DNA of 64,000 nt from UBA9926 sp018645765 (GCA_949372755.1 CASIBO010000002.1:124001-188000), one strand, 5' to 3'; positions 19,011 to 28,193 are shown, numbered from the stretch's first letter. The notes: generated by a model not told the origin, from the letters alone. Translations and numbers: made by a program.

Positions 19011-20549
19011 ATGCCCGTAACACCGCGCAATATTTTATTCATCACGACAGATCAAATGCGCTTCGATGCGCTTGGCTGCAATGGCGGCACCATCGCACGA
19101 ACCCCCAATATTGATCAATTGGCCAACAACGGCATTAACTACCAACGCGCGCACAACCAAAACGTGGTGTGCATGCCGGCTCGCGCAACCATCATGACCG
19201 GGCAACATGTCGCATCCCATGGCGTTTGGATGAACGGGGTCTGTCTGCCTGAAGACGAGCCCACTATCGCGCATCATTTGCAAGCACACGGCTACCAAAC
19301 GGGCCTGCTGGGTAAAGCACACTTTGAACCCTGGCTTGGTGCGCCTGAAAATTTTTTCGAAAATCGGATGGCAGCGCTCGGCAGCACCGGCCCGCATCGG
19401 GGATTCGATCATATGGAACTGGCCAATCATTTTTTTGAAGGCCATTCTCACTACGACGCTTGGATGCAATCGCATCAAACCGACAAGGATCAGTTCTACC
19501 CTATGGTGACCAACCGAGGTCAAAATACCGCGAGCCGCGGCGAAACCGGCGCCCTGCAAGTCTGGCCTATGGACGTGCCGACCGAGCTATACCACACCCA
19601 TTGGGTCGCCGACCGAACCATCAACTGGCTATCGGGATTGAATCAAAATCCGTTCTTTTGTTGGATGAGTTTTCCAGACCCGCACCATCCTTGGGACATT
19701 CCAAGGAGCGAACTGCATCGCCATGATTGGCGAGACATGCCCTTGCCGAGGCTCTACCGGGACACCCACGAGGCACGCCTGGCCTTGCTCGATCAAAAGC
19801 CAAAACATTGGCGAGGCTATTATGAGGGCACAATCTGGAGCAACCTTGAATCGCCAAGGGATTTTGTTCCGGCAAGCCTAACCCCTGATCAGATCCGGGA
19901 AATCAACGCTTATACCCACATTGAAAACGAGCTCATTGATGACGCAGTGGGCCGGGTTGTCGCCTGGTTAACCACGAACAACCTGATCGATCAAACCGAT
20001 ATTTTCTTTACCACCGACCACGGCGAATTACAGGGTGATTTCGGCTTGATGTTTAAGGGCCCCTATCATGTTGATGCCCTCATGCGTTTGCCAATGATTT
20101 GGCAGCCCGCTCAGAGCGCTAATCTCGCCCCCGCAACGATCCAAGCACCTGTCGGGCACGTCGATCTGGCCAAAACCTTTTGCCAGATCGCAGGTATCAC
20201 CCCACCCGATTATTGCGAGGGCGCCTTGATGCCGACAACCAACGATGAGGCCAACGCGCAGGACCGGCAGTTCCAACTCACAGAATGGGATTCAGAACAT
20301 GGCCCACTCGATATGCACCTTAAGAGCCTGTATCACAAGGATGACTGGCTGATCACCTGCTATGAGCCAAGCCATCTATATGATGGCAGCGAGGGCGAGC
20401 TCTATAACTTAAATGAGGATCCAGATCAGATCGAAAACCTTTGGGATCACCCCAAACACCGCGAGACGCAGCAGGAACTCAAAGACCTTCTTTACGAAGC
20501 CCTACCCGAGCCCCGATCGCCGAAGCTGGCGCGCGTCGCGCCGGTTTAA
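19011..20549 (+). CDS. Type I sulfatase
   Basis: A 512-residue sulfatase of the alkaline-phosphatase superfamily. Seen: metal-binding ITTDQMRFDALGCNGG near the N-terminus, the formylglycine motif CMPAR at residues 54-58 followed by ATIMTGQ (Cys54 would be oxidised by a formylglycine-generating enzyme encoded elsewhere), PFFCWMSFPDPHHPW, and the late metal site FFTTDHGELQGDFG. No signal peptide begins at 19011, so it is probably cytoplasmic, or the export signal is not recognisable. Length is normal for choline-sulfatase/arylsulfatase-like enzymes; substrate unknown. The start codon at 19011 avoids 21 unrelated residues of a longer frame from 18948. Confidence 0.92.
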   Translation: MPVTPRNILFITTDQMRFDALGCNGGTIARTPNIDQLANNGINYQRAHNQNVVCMPARATIMTGQHVASHGVWMNGVCLPEDEPTIAHHLQAHGYQTGLLGKAHFEPWLGAPENFFENRMAALGSTGPHRGFDHMELANHFFEGHSHYDAWMQSHQTDKDQFYPMVTNRGQNTASRGETGALQVWPMDVPTELYHTHWVADRTINWLSGLNQNPFFCWMSFPDPHHPWDIPRSELHRHDWRDMPLPRLYRDTHEARLALLDQKPKHWRGYYEGTIWSNLESPRDFVPASLTPDQIREINAYTHIENELIDDAVGRVVAWLTTNNLIDQTDIFFTTDHGELQGDFGLMFKGPYHVDALMRLPMIWQPAQSANLAPATIQAPVGHVDLAKTFCQIAGITPPDYCEGALMPTTNDEANAQDRQFQLTEWDSEHGPLDMHLKSLYHKDDWLITCYEPSHLYDGSEGELYNLNEDPDQIENLWDHPKHRETQQELKDLLYEALPEPRSPKLARVAPV

Positions 20550-20581
20550 AGCCGCTGTTAGGATGGCTCTAATGCGGCTTT
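20548..20581. terminator. Stem-loop after the sulfatase gene
   Basis: Perfect 8-bp arms AAAGCCGC / GCGGCTTT enclose a second helix TTAG/CTAA with a 7-nt loop. It starts in the sulfatase stop codon. The arm itself ends in TTTA, giving only a short U-run. Confidence 0.55.
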
Positions 20582-20629
20582 AGCGGTCACAATAGCCATT
20601 TAGAAACCCTATTTTGGAGCATCCTTTTT

Positions 20630-21121
20630 ATGAACCCAACCCGCGATTTCATCCTGAACCAAACCATGCTGCGGATCACCGACCCGAAGCAATCTCTCGC
20701 CTTTTATCAGGATGTACTCGGCATGACATTGCTGGATCAGTTCGATTTTCCTGAGATGTCGTTCACTTTGTATTTTATGGGTTATCCGAGCAGTTCGATT
20801 CCAACCGATCCAGCTGAGCGTGCAAAATGGATTTTTGACCAGACCGGGTTACTCGAACTCACCCACAACTGGGGAACCGAAACAGATGACACCGCCCGCT
20901 ACCACAACGGTAATGACGAACCCCGCGGATTTGGCCATATCGGTATTTCAGTACCCGATGTTTACGAGGCCTGCGCTCGACTCGATACCCTTGGGGTTGA
21001 CTATGTCAAACGTCCGGATGATGGCAGCATGAAGGGCCTTGCCTTTATCAAAGATCCTGATGGCTACTGGATCGAAATACTCTCGAGCGCTGGCTTAAGG
21101 GACCTGATCCTCAACCGCTGA
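20630..21121 (+). CDS. gloA: Lactoylglutathione lyase (glyoxalase I)
   Basis: A 163-residue glyoxalase I, which isomerises the hemithioacetal of methylglyoxal and glutathione to S-lactoylglutathione. Seen: two betaalphabetabetabeta modules with metal ligands in expected contexts: Gln in LNQTMLRI, Glu in LLELTHNWG, His in GFGHIGISV and Glu in GYWIEIL. SLAFYQDVLGM and IKDPDGYWIEI are textbook glyoxalase signatures. The insertion between the modules (about residues 45-70) matches the longer eukaryote-like, zinc-dependent type. It fits with the other glutathione enzymes in the window. Confidence 0.95.
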   Translation: MNPTRDFILNQTMLRITDPKQSLAFYQDVLGMTLLDQFDFPEMSFTLYFMGYPSSSIPTDPAERAKWIFDQTGLLELTHNWGTETDDTARYHNGNDEPRGFGHIGISVPDVYEACARLDTLGVDYVKRPDDGSMKGLAFIKDPDGYWIEILSSAGLRDLILNR

Positions 21122-21262
21122 TCACGAGCGGTCATCAAGCCAGAGGCACTTGCCAATGTTCCGTTGGTTCGCATCACCCTAAACGGGGCTCAGACAAGCT
21201 GTTATCTCCGGCGCTTCAATCGAGCCAAGGCGCAACGTTACCGCAACCATCTCGCTCCGAGC

Positions 21263-21631
21263 TCAATCAACATCCTGACCAAAAATCAGGGTAAAGCCGT
21301 TATTATCAGCGAGACCAAAGTCGCGGATCCCGTAATCTCTGTCGCCGATCTCGTGGGTGATCTTGACCTTTTTATTAACGACTTCGTTGTAATATGCATT
21401 CACATCGATCAACCAGAAAAAGTGTCTTACGCCATGCTGCGTCGACGCACCTTGCGTAAAATGTAGCGCGGCATTGTCTCGCCAAACCACCCCGTAGGTT
21501 GCTGTTCGGTAGTCACAGTTAAACCCTAGGACGTCTTGATAAAAATGCACGGTTTCTAAAACGCGTTGGACTTGCAGCACGGGTGCTTGCTGAATAAATT
21601 GCTGGGGGTTCGATGAGGGTCGAGGCGGCAT
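21263..21631 (-). CDS. VOC-superfamily protein (glyoxalase/bleomycin-resistance fold)
   Basis: A 122-residue single vicinal-oxygen-chelate domain: VLQVQRVLETVHFYQDVLGF at the N-terminus, ALHFTQG, a central HFFWLIDVNAYYNEV, and a C-terminal DYGIRDFGLADNNGFTLIFGQ. It resembles bleomycin-resistance/glyoxalase-like proteins, but complete metal ligands are not obvious, so it may be a binding protein rather than an enzyme. It is convergent with gloA. Confidence 0.82.
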   Translation of the reverse strand: MPPRPSSNPQQFIQQAPVLQVQRVLETVHFYQDVLGFNCDYRTATYGVVWRDNAALHFTQGASTQHGVRHFFWLIDVNAYYNEVVNKKVKITHEIGDRDYGIRDFGLADNNGFTLIFGQDVD

Positions 21632-22108
21632 TGGCGGACTCCAACTTTAATAGACAAACGTGACCTGCTTTTTAAAAATAACGGTTTGAGACCTTAAAAG
21701 CACGCCAGTTAGAACTGGGCTCATCGCAATAATTGCGTGTCTCAGCAGAGACATTCCCCTTCATTTAAGCGGTTAGCGTCATGCTTTCAATTGAATCACA
21801 AGAGGCGATTATAAATGACGCTGCAGCCCACTTTTGTTTACCAATATTCAACGCCTTGAAAGTTCAAATCCGGCTCGTTTTCATGAACAAAATCGCCAAT
21901 ACGCTTGATACCCGCGTGGTTAGTCCTTTTCTAGCTTAGCGATAATCGACGCAGTTCCGGTAATGCCCCGTGCTTTTAGAAGTAATGAATCAACTCAGCA
22001 GGCGCCGCTACTGGGATATCAGATTATTGTTTATCATACCGCTGCGTATCGGACTGCGAATCGGCCCACGACCCAGCAGAACTGAAATTGTGAAACGTAG
22101 GCAGACTC
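21632..22108. other. Intergenic gap
   Basis: A 477-bp region upstream of the divergent VOC and pabB-pabC genes. I see no gene, repeat or clear promoter in it. Confidence 0.35.
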
Positions 22109-23830
22109 ATGCAATGTTTTATCAGAGATCAAACGAATACCGGTTGGGAGTTTTTTGACAACCCTCTGGCTGTCTTGATCGCAACCAAGGCTGAGGAAGT
22201 CCGGCCCGTTCTAGATCAAGTCGAAACGGCAACCCAGCAAGGCTACCAATGCGTTGGCTATGTCGCTTATGAGGCGGCATCAGCGTTGGACACGAGCTTG
22301 GCGGTGCATCCCAGTACACAGCCTTTAGCAGTCTTTGGCATCTTCAAGTCCTGCCAGCGTCTGACGACGCTGCCATCAAACAAGCCAAGCGCCGCTTGGC
22401 TTCGCCCTGTTATGTCTTGCGAGCACTACACAAACAAAATACAGACCATAAAAACGCTTCTGGCCCATGGAGAGAGCTATCAGGTCAATTTAACCCACAC
22501 CCTTCAAGGCACCTACGAGGGCGAACCACTTGATCTGTTTGCGGCGCTATATGCTGCGCAGCCCACTGCCTATGCTGCCTTTCTGCATTTAAACGATCTC
22601 GCGATTGCCTCGGTATCGCCTGAATTATTTTTCTGTTTGGATGGAGATCAAATCACGACCCAGCCTATGAAAGGAACCGCGCCCAGAGCGTCTAATGCCG
22701 AAGAAGATCTTGCGAATAAGCATGCGTTAGAAAACTCAGAGAAAGATCGCTCTGAAAATATCATGATCGTCGACATGATCCGAAACGATCTTGGCAGAAT
22801 TTGCCAGCCTGGCACGATCACCGCCGACAACCTGTTCTCCATTGAAAGCCTGCCTACCGTCTGGCAACAAACCTCCAGCGTTACCGGAAAAACAGACGCC
22901 CGGTTCTCTGATATTTTATCCACCTTGTTCCCTTGCGCCTCGATCACCGGCGCGCCCAAAAAGCGCACAATGGAGATCATCAATGCGCTAGAAGATGACG
23001 CAAGAGGGGTTTATACCGGTTGCATTGGTATTCTCAAACCAGATCGTTCAATGCGGTTTAGTGTCGCAATTCGGACCCTCGTCCTGGAGACCGATACCCG
23101 TTCGGCAAGCTATGGTATTGGCGGTGGCATTGTTTGGGATTCAGCTCCCCTCTCAGAATGGCAAGAGTCGCTCGATAAATCGAGGCTCCTCAACGGCGTC
23201 AGCCCGATGCTGCTTGAAACAATGAAATATGATCCCAGTGACGGTGTTGTGCTGTTGGACCGTCATATTAACCGGCTCATTGCCGCAGCAAACACCCATG
23301 CCTACCCTCTAAACCCGACCCAGGCGAAGGAACTTGTTCAGCGCTTTTCAGCCACTGAAAAAATGAAATTGCGATTACTGGCTGATCGCTCGGGCAGGCT
23401 AAGCCTCGAATCAAGCGATTTCCCACCCATCAAAACGGTCTTCCGCTTAGGCCTAGCGGATGCGCCAATCCAGCGCGAAGATTTCCGCCTGCGAACCAAA
23501 ACAACCCAAAGAACCCTCTATGATCAGAATCGCGGTGCCCGACTCGATATTGACGATGTGATTCTATGGAATGAAGACAACGAGCTCACTGAAACCACCA
23601 TCTTCAACCTTTACCTCAAGATACAGGGCGTTTTGTATACGCCCGCGCTACCCTCTGGCTTATTGCCTGGCGTTTATCGAGCACACCTCCTGGCACTCGG
23701 CGCAGCAAAAGAGCGGGTTCTGAGCGTGGAAGATCTGTACAAAGCCGACGGCCTCTATGTCTCCAACGCTGTCAGGGGCTTGTGCCCTGCGGTCTTGGTT
23801 TCCCACGGTTTCCCTGGACTCAGCCCCTAA
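22109..23830 (+). CDS. pabB: Aminodeoxychorismate synthase component I fused to class IV aminotransferase
   Basis: A 573-residue fusion for 4-aminobenzoate (folate) synthesis. Residues about 1-360 form the chorismate-binding PabB part: KTLLAHGESYQVNLTH, SPELFF, the PMKGTAPR motif, DMIRNDLGRI, and SITGAPKKRTMEII, with GIGGGIVWDS near its end. Residues about 365-573 form a PabC-like 4-amino-4-deoxychorismate lyase domain of the fold-IV PLP family, with LLDRHINRL, the likely PLP Lys in RTKTTQR and NELTETTIFNL. The glutaminase subunit PabA is not nearby. This domain order is known from other bacteria. The ribosome site is weak (AGGCAGACTC before ATG). Confidence 0.92.
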   Translation: MQCFIRDQTNTGWEFFDNPLAVLIATKAEEVRPVLDQVETATQQGYQCVGYVAYEAASALDTSLAVHPSTQPLAVFGIFKSCQRLTTLPSNKPSAAWLRPVMSCEHYTNKIQTIKTLLAHGESYQVNLTHTLQGTYEGEPLDLFAALYAAQPTAYAAFLHLNDLAIASVSPELFFCLDGDQITTQPMKGTAPRASNAEEDLANKHALENSEKDRSENIMIVDMIRNDLGRICQPGTITADNLFSIESLPTVWQQTSSVTGKTDARFSDILSTLFPCASITGAPKKRTMEIINALEDDARGVYTGCIGILKPDRSMRFSVAIRTLVLETDTRSASYGIGGGIVWDSAPLSEWQESLDKSRLLNGVSPMLLETMKYDPSDGVVLLDRHINRLIAAANTHAYPLNPTQAKELVQRFSATEKMKLRLLADRSGRLSLESSDFPPIKTVFRLGLADAPIQREDFRLRTKTTQRTLYDQNRGARLDIDDVILWNEDNELTETTIFNLYLKIQGVLYTPALPSGLLPGVYRAHLLALGAAKERVLSVEDLYKADGLYVSNAVRGLCPAVLVSHGFPGLSP

Positions 23831-24309
23831 CAAGGTTAATTGCCGAAGACGCGATGATTGGTGCGGGTTAACCCAATGGCGTGGATGTCCATTAAAATTG
23901 CTGTCACACAAGGCCAGGCTCAAAACGCGTCAATTGATACCTGGACATCCCGTTTAGGGACTGTCCAGGATGGGTCAAGAACGCCTCATCCAACCAAACA
24001 GCCTGAGGACCATAATAAAACCTTCCCCCATTGTTGTAATCTAAGATCACCCTCGAAAAGCGATTTCAACGCCTTTAGGGTCGCTGCAAGCAGGGCACAG
24101 GGCGCCTCCATATTTTTCCAAGGTCATTCTAAAAACCTCGCCTAATCCGATATTGAGCGCGCGTTAAGCGCTTTTCTAGACAAGAAAGCCTGGTCAAGAG
24201 CGCCGTATTGGCTCGTTGGCATCTAGGTTTTGGTGAGACGACCCATTGCTCTATTTACCCGCGAAAACTGCACCCAAGTGAACTATTAAGTGGATCATTA
24301 AAAAAAACC
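23831..24309. other. Intergenic gap with a short protein-like frame
   Basis: No full gene. On the minus strand a stop-to-stop frame of about 38 codons (24047-24163) contains EKYGGALCPAC and SDPKGVEIAFRG, which reads like real protein sequence but has no family I can name. Confidence 0.3.
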
Positions 24310-24338
24310 TTGAAATGACCATCAGTCAGTTATATAAA
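24310..24338 (+). promoter_or_regulatory. Sigma70 promoter of the TetR-ALDH-hydrolase genes
   Basis: TTGAAA (24310-24315) and TATAAA (24333-24338) are separated by exactly 17 bp. Both hexamers differ from consensus by only one base each. Transcription would start near 24345, about 70 nt before the GTG start of the TetR gene. One operator-like site fills the spacer and another starts just after the -10. Confidence 0.75.
24316..24328. promoter_or_regulatory. TetR operator-like site 1
   Basis: TGACCATCAGTCA, 13 bp, with TGAC/GTCA palindromic ends, lies inside the -35/-10 spacer. It is related to site 2 (TAACCATCGGTCA); the starts are 23 bp apart, about two helical turns. Binding by the adjacent TetR protein is inferred. 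Confidence 0.6.
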
Positions 24339-24351
24339 TAACCATCGGTCA
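24339..24351. promoter_or_regulatory. TetR operator-like site 2
   Basis: TAACCATCGGTCA, 13 bp, directly follows the -10 element and covers the expected start of transcription. Ten of 13 positions match site 1. Together they would allow two dimers to occlude the promoter. Confidence 0.6.
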
Positions 24352-24417
24352 TTTATTGTCCGAAGCCGGATAACCAATCCGAACGAGCCATCACATGAAA
24401 CCCTAAGGGAGACGCCT

Positions 24418-25080
24418 GTGCGTTCAGTCGTTGCAATTAATCAAAGAGCAAGAAGCGATGAACAAAAGGCGCTACGGCGGCAAGCAGTCCTGACAGCCGC
24501 CGAGACGTACTTCCTTGACGTTGGCTTTGAGGCATTCTCTATGACGCAACTCGCCAAGAAAACCGGGTTAGTCAAAGGCACGCTCTATCTTTATTTCAAA
24601 ACCAGGGAGGAACTATTTCTAACCCTCTACGAACAAAGCCTGATGCGATGGAGCCAAGTTTTTATCAGTCATTTGTCGAATGCTATGACGAGCAGAGCCT
24701 ACGCTCAGACGCTTTTTACGACGGCCCAGGCGGATGGCGCCTTTTTACCGCTGCTCATCCGGCTCGAGCATGTCATTGAACACAATGTTTCAATCCCTCG
24801 CCTAATTAAGTCGAAACAAGTGTTCAAACAGCAGGTGGAGACTGTTGCAGCGCCCACATCAACGTCGCTCAGTTTGAATGCAGCGCAAGCCACAGAGGTT
24901 GTCAAAACAATGGGCGTTCTCCTGATTGGCGCGACGCGCTCGGACCAAGGCCCGGCATTAGATAACGAAGCACTACCGAGTGACGTTCAAGCGCTAATTG
25001 CCAGTTTTGCGTCCGAACCGCTCTTCGTTAAAAACGCTGTTCGCATCATCGAAGGCATCCGTGCAGAAACAGGTATCTAG
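24418..25080 (+). CDS. TetR family transcriptional regulator
   Basis: A 220-residue TetR repressor with an N-terminal helix-turn-helix: RRQAVLTAAETYFLDVGFEAFSMTQLAKKTGLVKGTLYLYFKTREELF (about residues 20-67), where VKGTLYLYF is the recognition-helix region. The C-terminal ligand domain is of the TetR_C_7-like kind but diverged. The start is GTG with a GGGAGA ribosome site. It is the first gene downstream of a promoter with two operator-like sites and is followed 72 bp later by an aldehyde dehydrogenase. That suggests autoregulation and control of aldehyde metabolism. Confidence 0.93.
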   Translation: MRSVVAINQRARSDEQKALRRQAVLTAAETYFLDVGFEAFSMTQLAKKTGLVKGTLYLYFKTREELFLTLYEQSLMRWSQVFISHLSNAMTSRAYAQTLFTTAQADGAFLPLLIRLEHVIEHNVSIPRLIKSKQVFKQQVETVAAPTSTSLSLNAAQATEVVKTMGVLLIGATRSDQGPALDNEALPSDVQALIASFASEPLFVKNAVRIIEGIRAETGI

Positions 25081-25152
25081 CAGCGAATCGAACCCCACCC
25101 CCAAAACGAATTTCTAACCCGCTGAACCCCAGCGCAATTTAAGAGAGACACT

Positions 25153-26613
25153 ATGAGCATTGCAGAACAAAACAACATCACCGAATTGTTAGGTCAGAAC
25201 TTAAACGCCTTAGTCGAACGCCAAAGAAGCCAGTTCCGTGCTGAGGGTGAGGTCACCTACTCAACCCGCATTGACCGTCTAAAGCGGCTCAAGGCGCTGA
25301 TTGTTGAAAATAAAACAGAGTTTGCAAAAACGACCAAACGCGAATTTGGTGGTGCACGATCCTATGAGTTTAGTTTGTTCTCAGAATTCGCATCGAAGGT
25401 CGAAGCCATCGACTATTCAATGAAGCATTTGAAAGCGTGGATGAGACCAGAAAAACGAAAAACCAATAAGCCGATGAACTTCTTAGGAGGAAAGAGCCAG
25501 GTTAGACATTACCCCAAGGGCGTTGTGGGCATCATTTCGCCTTGGAACCTGCCCTTCGGCCTGACGGTTGCGCCTCTAACCAGTGCGCTGGCTGCCGGCA
25601 ACCGAGCGATACTGAAGCCTTCTGAGTTCGTTCCAGAAACTGCGGCATTGTTCGCCGAGATTGTCCCCAAATATTTCCCAGAAGATGAAGTCGCGGTTGT
25701 TACCGGCGGCGCAGAGATTAGTCAAAAATTTGCGGAGCTGCCTTTCGATCACCTTCTGTTTACCGGCTCCACTAATATCGGAGCAAAGGTAATGCAATCA
25801 GCCTCGAAAAACCTAGTTCCCGTGACGCTTGAACTTGGCGGTAAGTCACCTGTCGTCATTGGACGTAGCGCAAAGCTTGATCTGGCCGGAACCCGCCTGA
25901 CGTTCGGTAAGCTTTTAAATGGGGGTCAATTATGTTTGTCACCAGACTACGTTATCGTGCCGAATGAACTGGAGGAGCAGCTTATAGCGCGGGTGGTTCA
26001 GGAGGTACAGGCAATGTATCCGAACATCACCGAAAATGAGGATTACGCGGGTATTATCAACGAAAGGCACTTCGCTAGGTTGCAGAGCTACCTTGATGAT
26101 GCGGTTGCTAAGGGTGCAAAACTCACAATTGTTGGTGCTAATCAAACGCGTGCGTCTGCTGGCAATCGACGCATGCCTTTGCACATTCTGCAAAACGTCC
26201 ATGACGACATGTTGGTTATGCAGGAAGAAATATTCGGCCCAATCCTTCCCGTGATGACCTATTCTGATGTGGCGGAAGTGCCAGATATGATTGAACCCCG
26301 CCGAAACCCGCTTGCTCTGTATTACTTCGGCAAAGATAAACGTGAGCAAGAATACTTACTCAACCACGTTCAAAGTGGTGGTGTTTGTATCAATGATATT
26401 ACGCTGCACTACGTGCAAGAGGACCTGCCGTTTGGTGGTTTTGGTGCTTCGGGCATGGGTGCCTATCACGGCCCAGAAGGCTTTCGAAGCCTGAGTCACG
26501 CCCGCGCGATTTACAGTCAAACTATGATTGATGTTTTACCCATTGTAGGGGCGCGCCCGCCTTTTGGTGACAAGTTCCGAAAGAATATCAGTAAGGTTCT
26601 TGGCGCAATCTGA
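25153..26613 (+). CDS. Coniferyl-aldehyde-type dehydrogenase
   Basis: A 486-residue NAD(P)-dependent aldehyde dehydrogenase of the class 3-like coniferyl aldehyde dehydrogenase group. It has catalytic Cys261 in GGQLCLSPDYV, general-base Glu227 in TLELGGKSP, the FTGSTNIG coenzyme turn near 203-210, and SPWNLPFGL near 129-137. The C-terminal extension ending RKNISKVLGAI fits membrane-associated class 3 enzymes. The short N-terminus (no N-terminal Rossmann extension) fits this branch. It oxidises aromatic or long-chain aldehydes to acids. It is likely cotranscribed with the upstream TetR gene (72 bp). The ribosome site is AAGAGAG. Confidence 0.92.
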   Translation: MSIAEQNNITELLGQNLNALVERQRSQFRAEGEVTYSTRIDRLKRLKALIVENKTEFAKTTKREFGGARSYEFSLFSEFASKVEAIDYSMKHLKAWMRPEKRKTNKPMNFLGGKSQVRHYPKGVVGIISPWNLPFGLTVAPLTSALAAGNRAILKPSEFVPETAALFAEIVPKYFPEDEVAVVTGGAEISQKFAELPFDHLLFTGSTNIGAKVMQSASKNLVPVTLELGGKSPVVIGRSAKLDLAGTRLTFGKLLNGGQLCLSPDYVIVPNELEEQLIARVVQEVQAMYPNITENEDYAGIINERHFARLQSYLDDAVAKGAKLTIVGANQTRASAGNRRMPLHILQNVHDDMLVMQEEIFGPILPVMTYSDVAEVPDMIEPRRNPLALYYFGKDKREQEYLLNHVQSGGVCINDITLHYVQEDLPFGGFGASGMGAYHGPEGFRSLSHARAIYSQTMIDVLPIVGARPPFGDKFRKNISKVLGAI

Positions 26614-26614
26614 C

Positions 26615-26637
26615 CTCAAGGCTCGCACAACCTTGAG
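26615..26637 (+). terminator. Hairpin after the aldehyde dehydrogenase
   Basis: Perfect arms CTCAAGG / CCTTGAG with a 9-nt loop, directly after the stop codon. No T-run follows, so this may be a processing or Rho-dependent site rather than an intrinsic terminator. Confidence 0.35.
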
Positions 26638-26816
26638 CACAACGAAACGCCGATGCCGAGCCTAAAAGTGACGGGGTACTGCTAGCACGGTCTATTTTCA
26701 CCATTTTACCCAGCATAGCGACACGGTCTGGGCGGCCATAAAGCTTCGCTGCCGCCAGTGCACATCGGAGAACCCACAGGGCAACTGGGTGCTAACCACT
26801 TTGATAGAGACGTAAT

Positions 26817-27761
26817 ATGAAAAAACTTAATTTCTACGATCAACTCAACGCAACCTCGCTTCTATTGATATCACCCGAGTGGGGAAAAGTTAAAGCCGCG
26901 CGAAAGTCCGCGGAATCGTTTGAAACGCCGGATGTCGCTATTCCAACTGAAACCCGGACGATAGCGGGCCGCAACATTCGCCTTGCTGAAGCCGGGCCAA
27001 TTGATGCGCCACTCGTGGTATTACTCAGCCCATTCCCGGAAAGCATCCTGAGCTTTACCGGTTGCTGGGAAGCCCTGACAGAGAAATGTCGGGTCATTGC
27101 TATCGACCTTCCGGGGTTTGGTGCCTCTGAAGGTGACCGCAAGGACATGTCGCCCAACGCTCAGGGCGCTCATCTGGCTGCGATCTTTGATGAGCTTGAC
27201 CTGCAAAATATTCATCTGGTCGCGCCTGATGTCGGAATGGGCGCAGCGCTCGCCTATGTACTCAACCATAAACATCGCGTCAAAAGCTTAGCCGTTGGCC
27301 ATGGCCCCGGTGCGCCCGGTCCATTCAAACTCGCGTTTATGATCAGCATGTTGGCAAGGTTTGGTTTCATGCGCTTCACAACAGGTTTGTTAGGTGCCGG
27401 GCCTCTGATCGCTTTCTCGTCAAAACTTGGGTCCATCCGCCACCGGGCCAATGCTCGGCAAATCGATGATTATAAACGGGCGTACTCCGGGCGTGCCGGT
27501 GAGGTGGTTTACTGGTTTAAGGACTTTCGTGCCAAAGCCGCAGCGCTGGCTGGTCGGGTGAAAGAAATTGATATCCCTACCCTAGTTTTCTGGGGTGAGC
27601 TTGATGTGATGTTTGACCCCAGTAATGCCGAACATCTCAATAACGCCTTGCCGAACGGCAAATTACAAATTCTACCTGAAGCAGGCCATCTTGCTTGGGC
27701 TGATCAACCAGTATTATTCGCGGATATGATTATTGATTGGGTAGACACTCCTCAGAATTAG
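26817..27761 (+). CDS. Alpha/beta hydrolase, haloalkane-dehalogenase-like (Asp nucleophile)
   Basis: A 314-residue alpha/beta-hydrolase-fold protein. The nucleophile elbow reads APDVGMG with Asp138 where esterases have Ser, as in haloalkane dehalogenases and epoxide hydrolases. DLPGFGASEG (about 97-106), a helical cap, FWGELDVMFDP (acid) and EAGHLAWADQP (catalytic His) follow. The second halide-binding Trp of true dehalogenases is not clearly present, so dehalogenation is uncertain and epoxide or ester hydrolysis is possible. It lies 203 bp after the aldehyde dehydrogenase. A hydrolase making an alcohol and a dehydrogenase oxidising the aldehyde would fit one pathway. Confidence 0.85.
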   Translation: MKKLNFYDQLNATSLLLISPEWGKVKAARKSAESFETPDVAIPTETRTIAGRNIRLAEAGPIDAPLVVLLSPFPESILSFTGCWEALTEKCRVIAIDLPGFGASEGDRKDMSPNAQGAHLAAIFDELDLQNIHLVAPDVGMGAALAYVLNHKHRVKSLAVGHGPGAPGPFKLAFMISMLARFGFMRFTTGLLGAGPLIAFSSKLGSIRHRANARQIDDYKRAYSGRAGEVVYWFKDFRAKAAALAGRVKEIDIPTLVFWGELDVMFDPSNAEHLNNALPNGKLQILPEAGHLAWADQPVLFADMIIDWVDTPQN

Positions 27762-27784
27762 GTTTGCTTTTAGACCTCTAATTC
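27755..27784 (+). terminator. Stem-loop at the hydrolase stop codon
   Basis: GAATTAG (containing the TAG stop) pairs perfectly with CTAATTC 16 nt later, extended by a GT/AC pair. It is a plausible end point for the TetR-ALDH-hydrolase transcript, though no T-run follows. Confidence 0.35.
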
Positions 27785-28193
27785 CTTCGCCAGGATAGCG
27801 TTTCCTGTATTCCCGGCATCAGGCTGTCTCGATATGAACGGTACGATGGCCAAAATTGATGCTTTTTTTGCCCTCTTGGATAGTGGTCGTAAGTCCGGCA
27901 CACAATAGGGCCCGCCGGGCGAGAGCACTTTACCTAAGGCGCCGTCGGCAGGACTGTGGGTTACCCGACCTTTAGATCTTAAAACACCGAGGCGTGCCAG
28001 TACGAACCAATTAGCCAGCTGTGCAGCCTGGCCTCTTATCGAAGTGGTCATCGAGTATCATCGGCCAAATTGAATTAGCGATCTTAAACGGATTTTGGGC
28101 ACAATCTCTGCTGATCAGGACCCCCTCCCCTTTTGAGTAAATCCTGGTATTGGCTTGCCGTTTTTATGCAGCTGGATCGGACGTCTATAGCGT
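27785..28193. other. Intergenic gap between convergent genes
   Basis: About 400 bp. A minus-strand 93-codon frame (27770-28051) lies here but has no family resemblance, start context or neighbour logic, so I see no gene. Confidence 0.3.

Noticed and set aside
27770..28051. Minus-strand 93-codon frame after the hydrolase
   Set aside because: No family resemblance, no ribosome site, and it starts within a convergent gap; probably chance.
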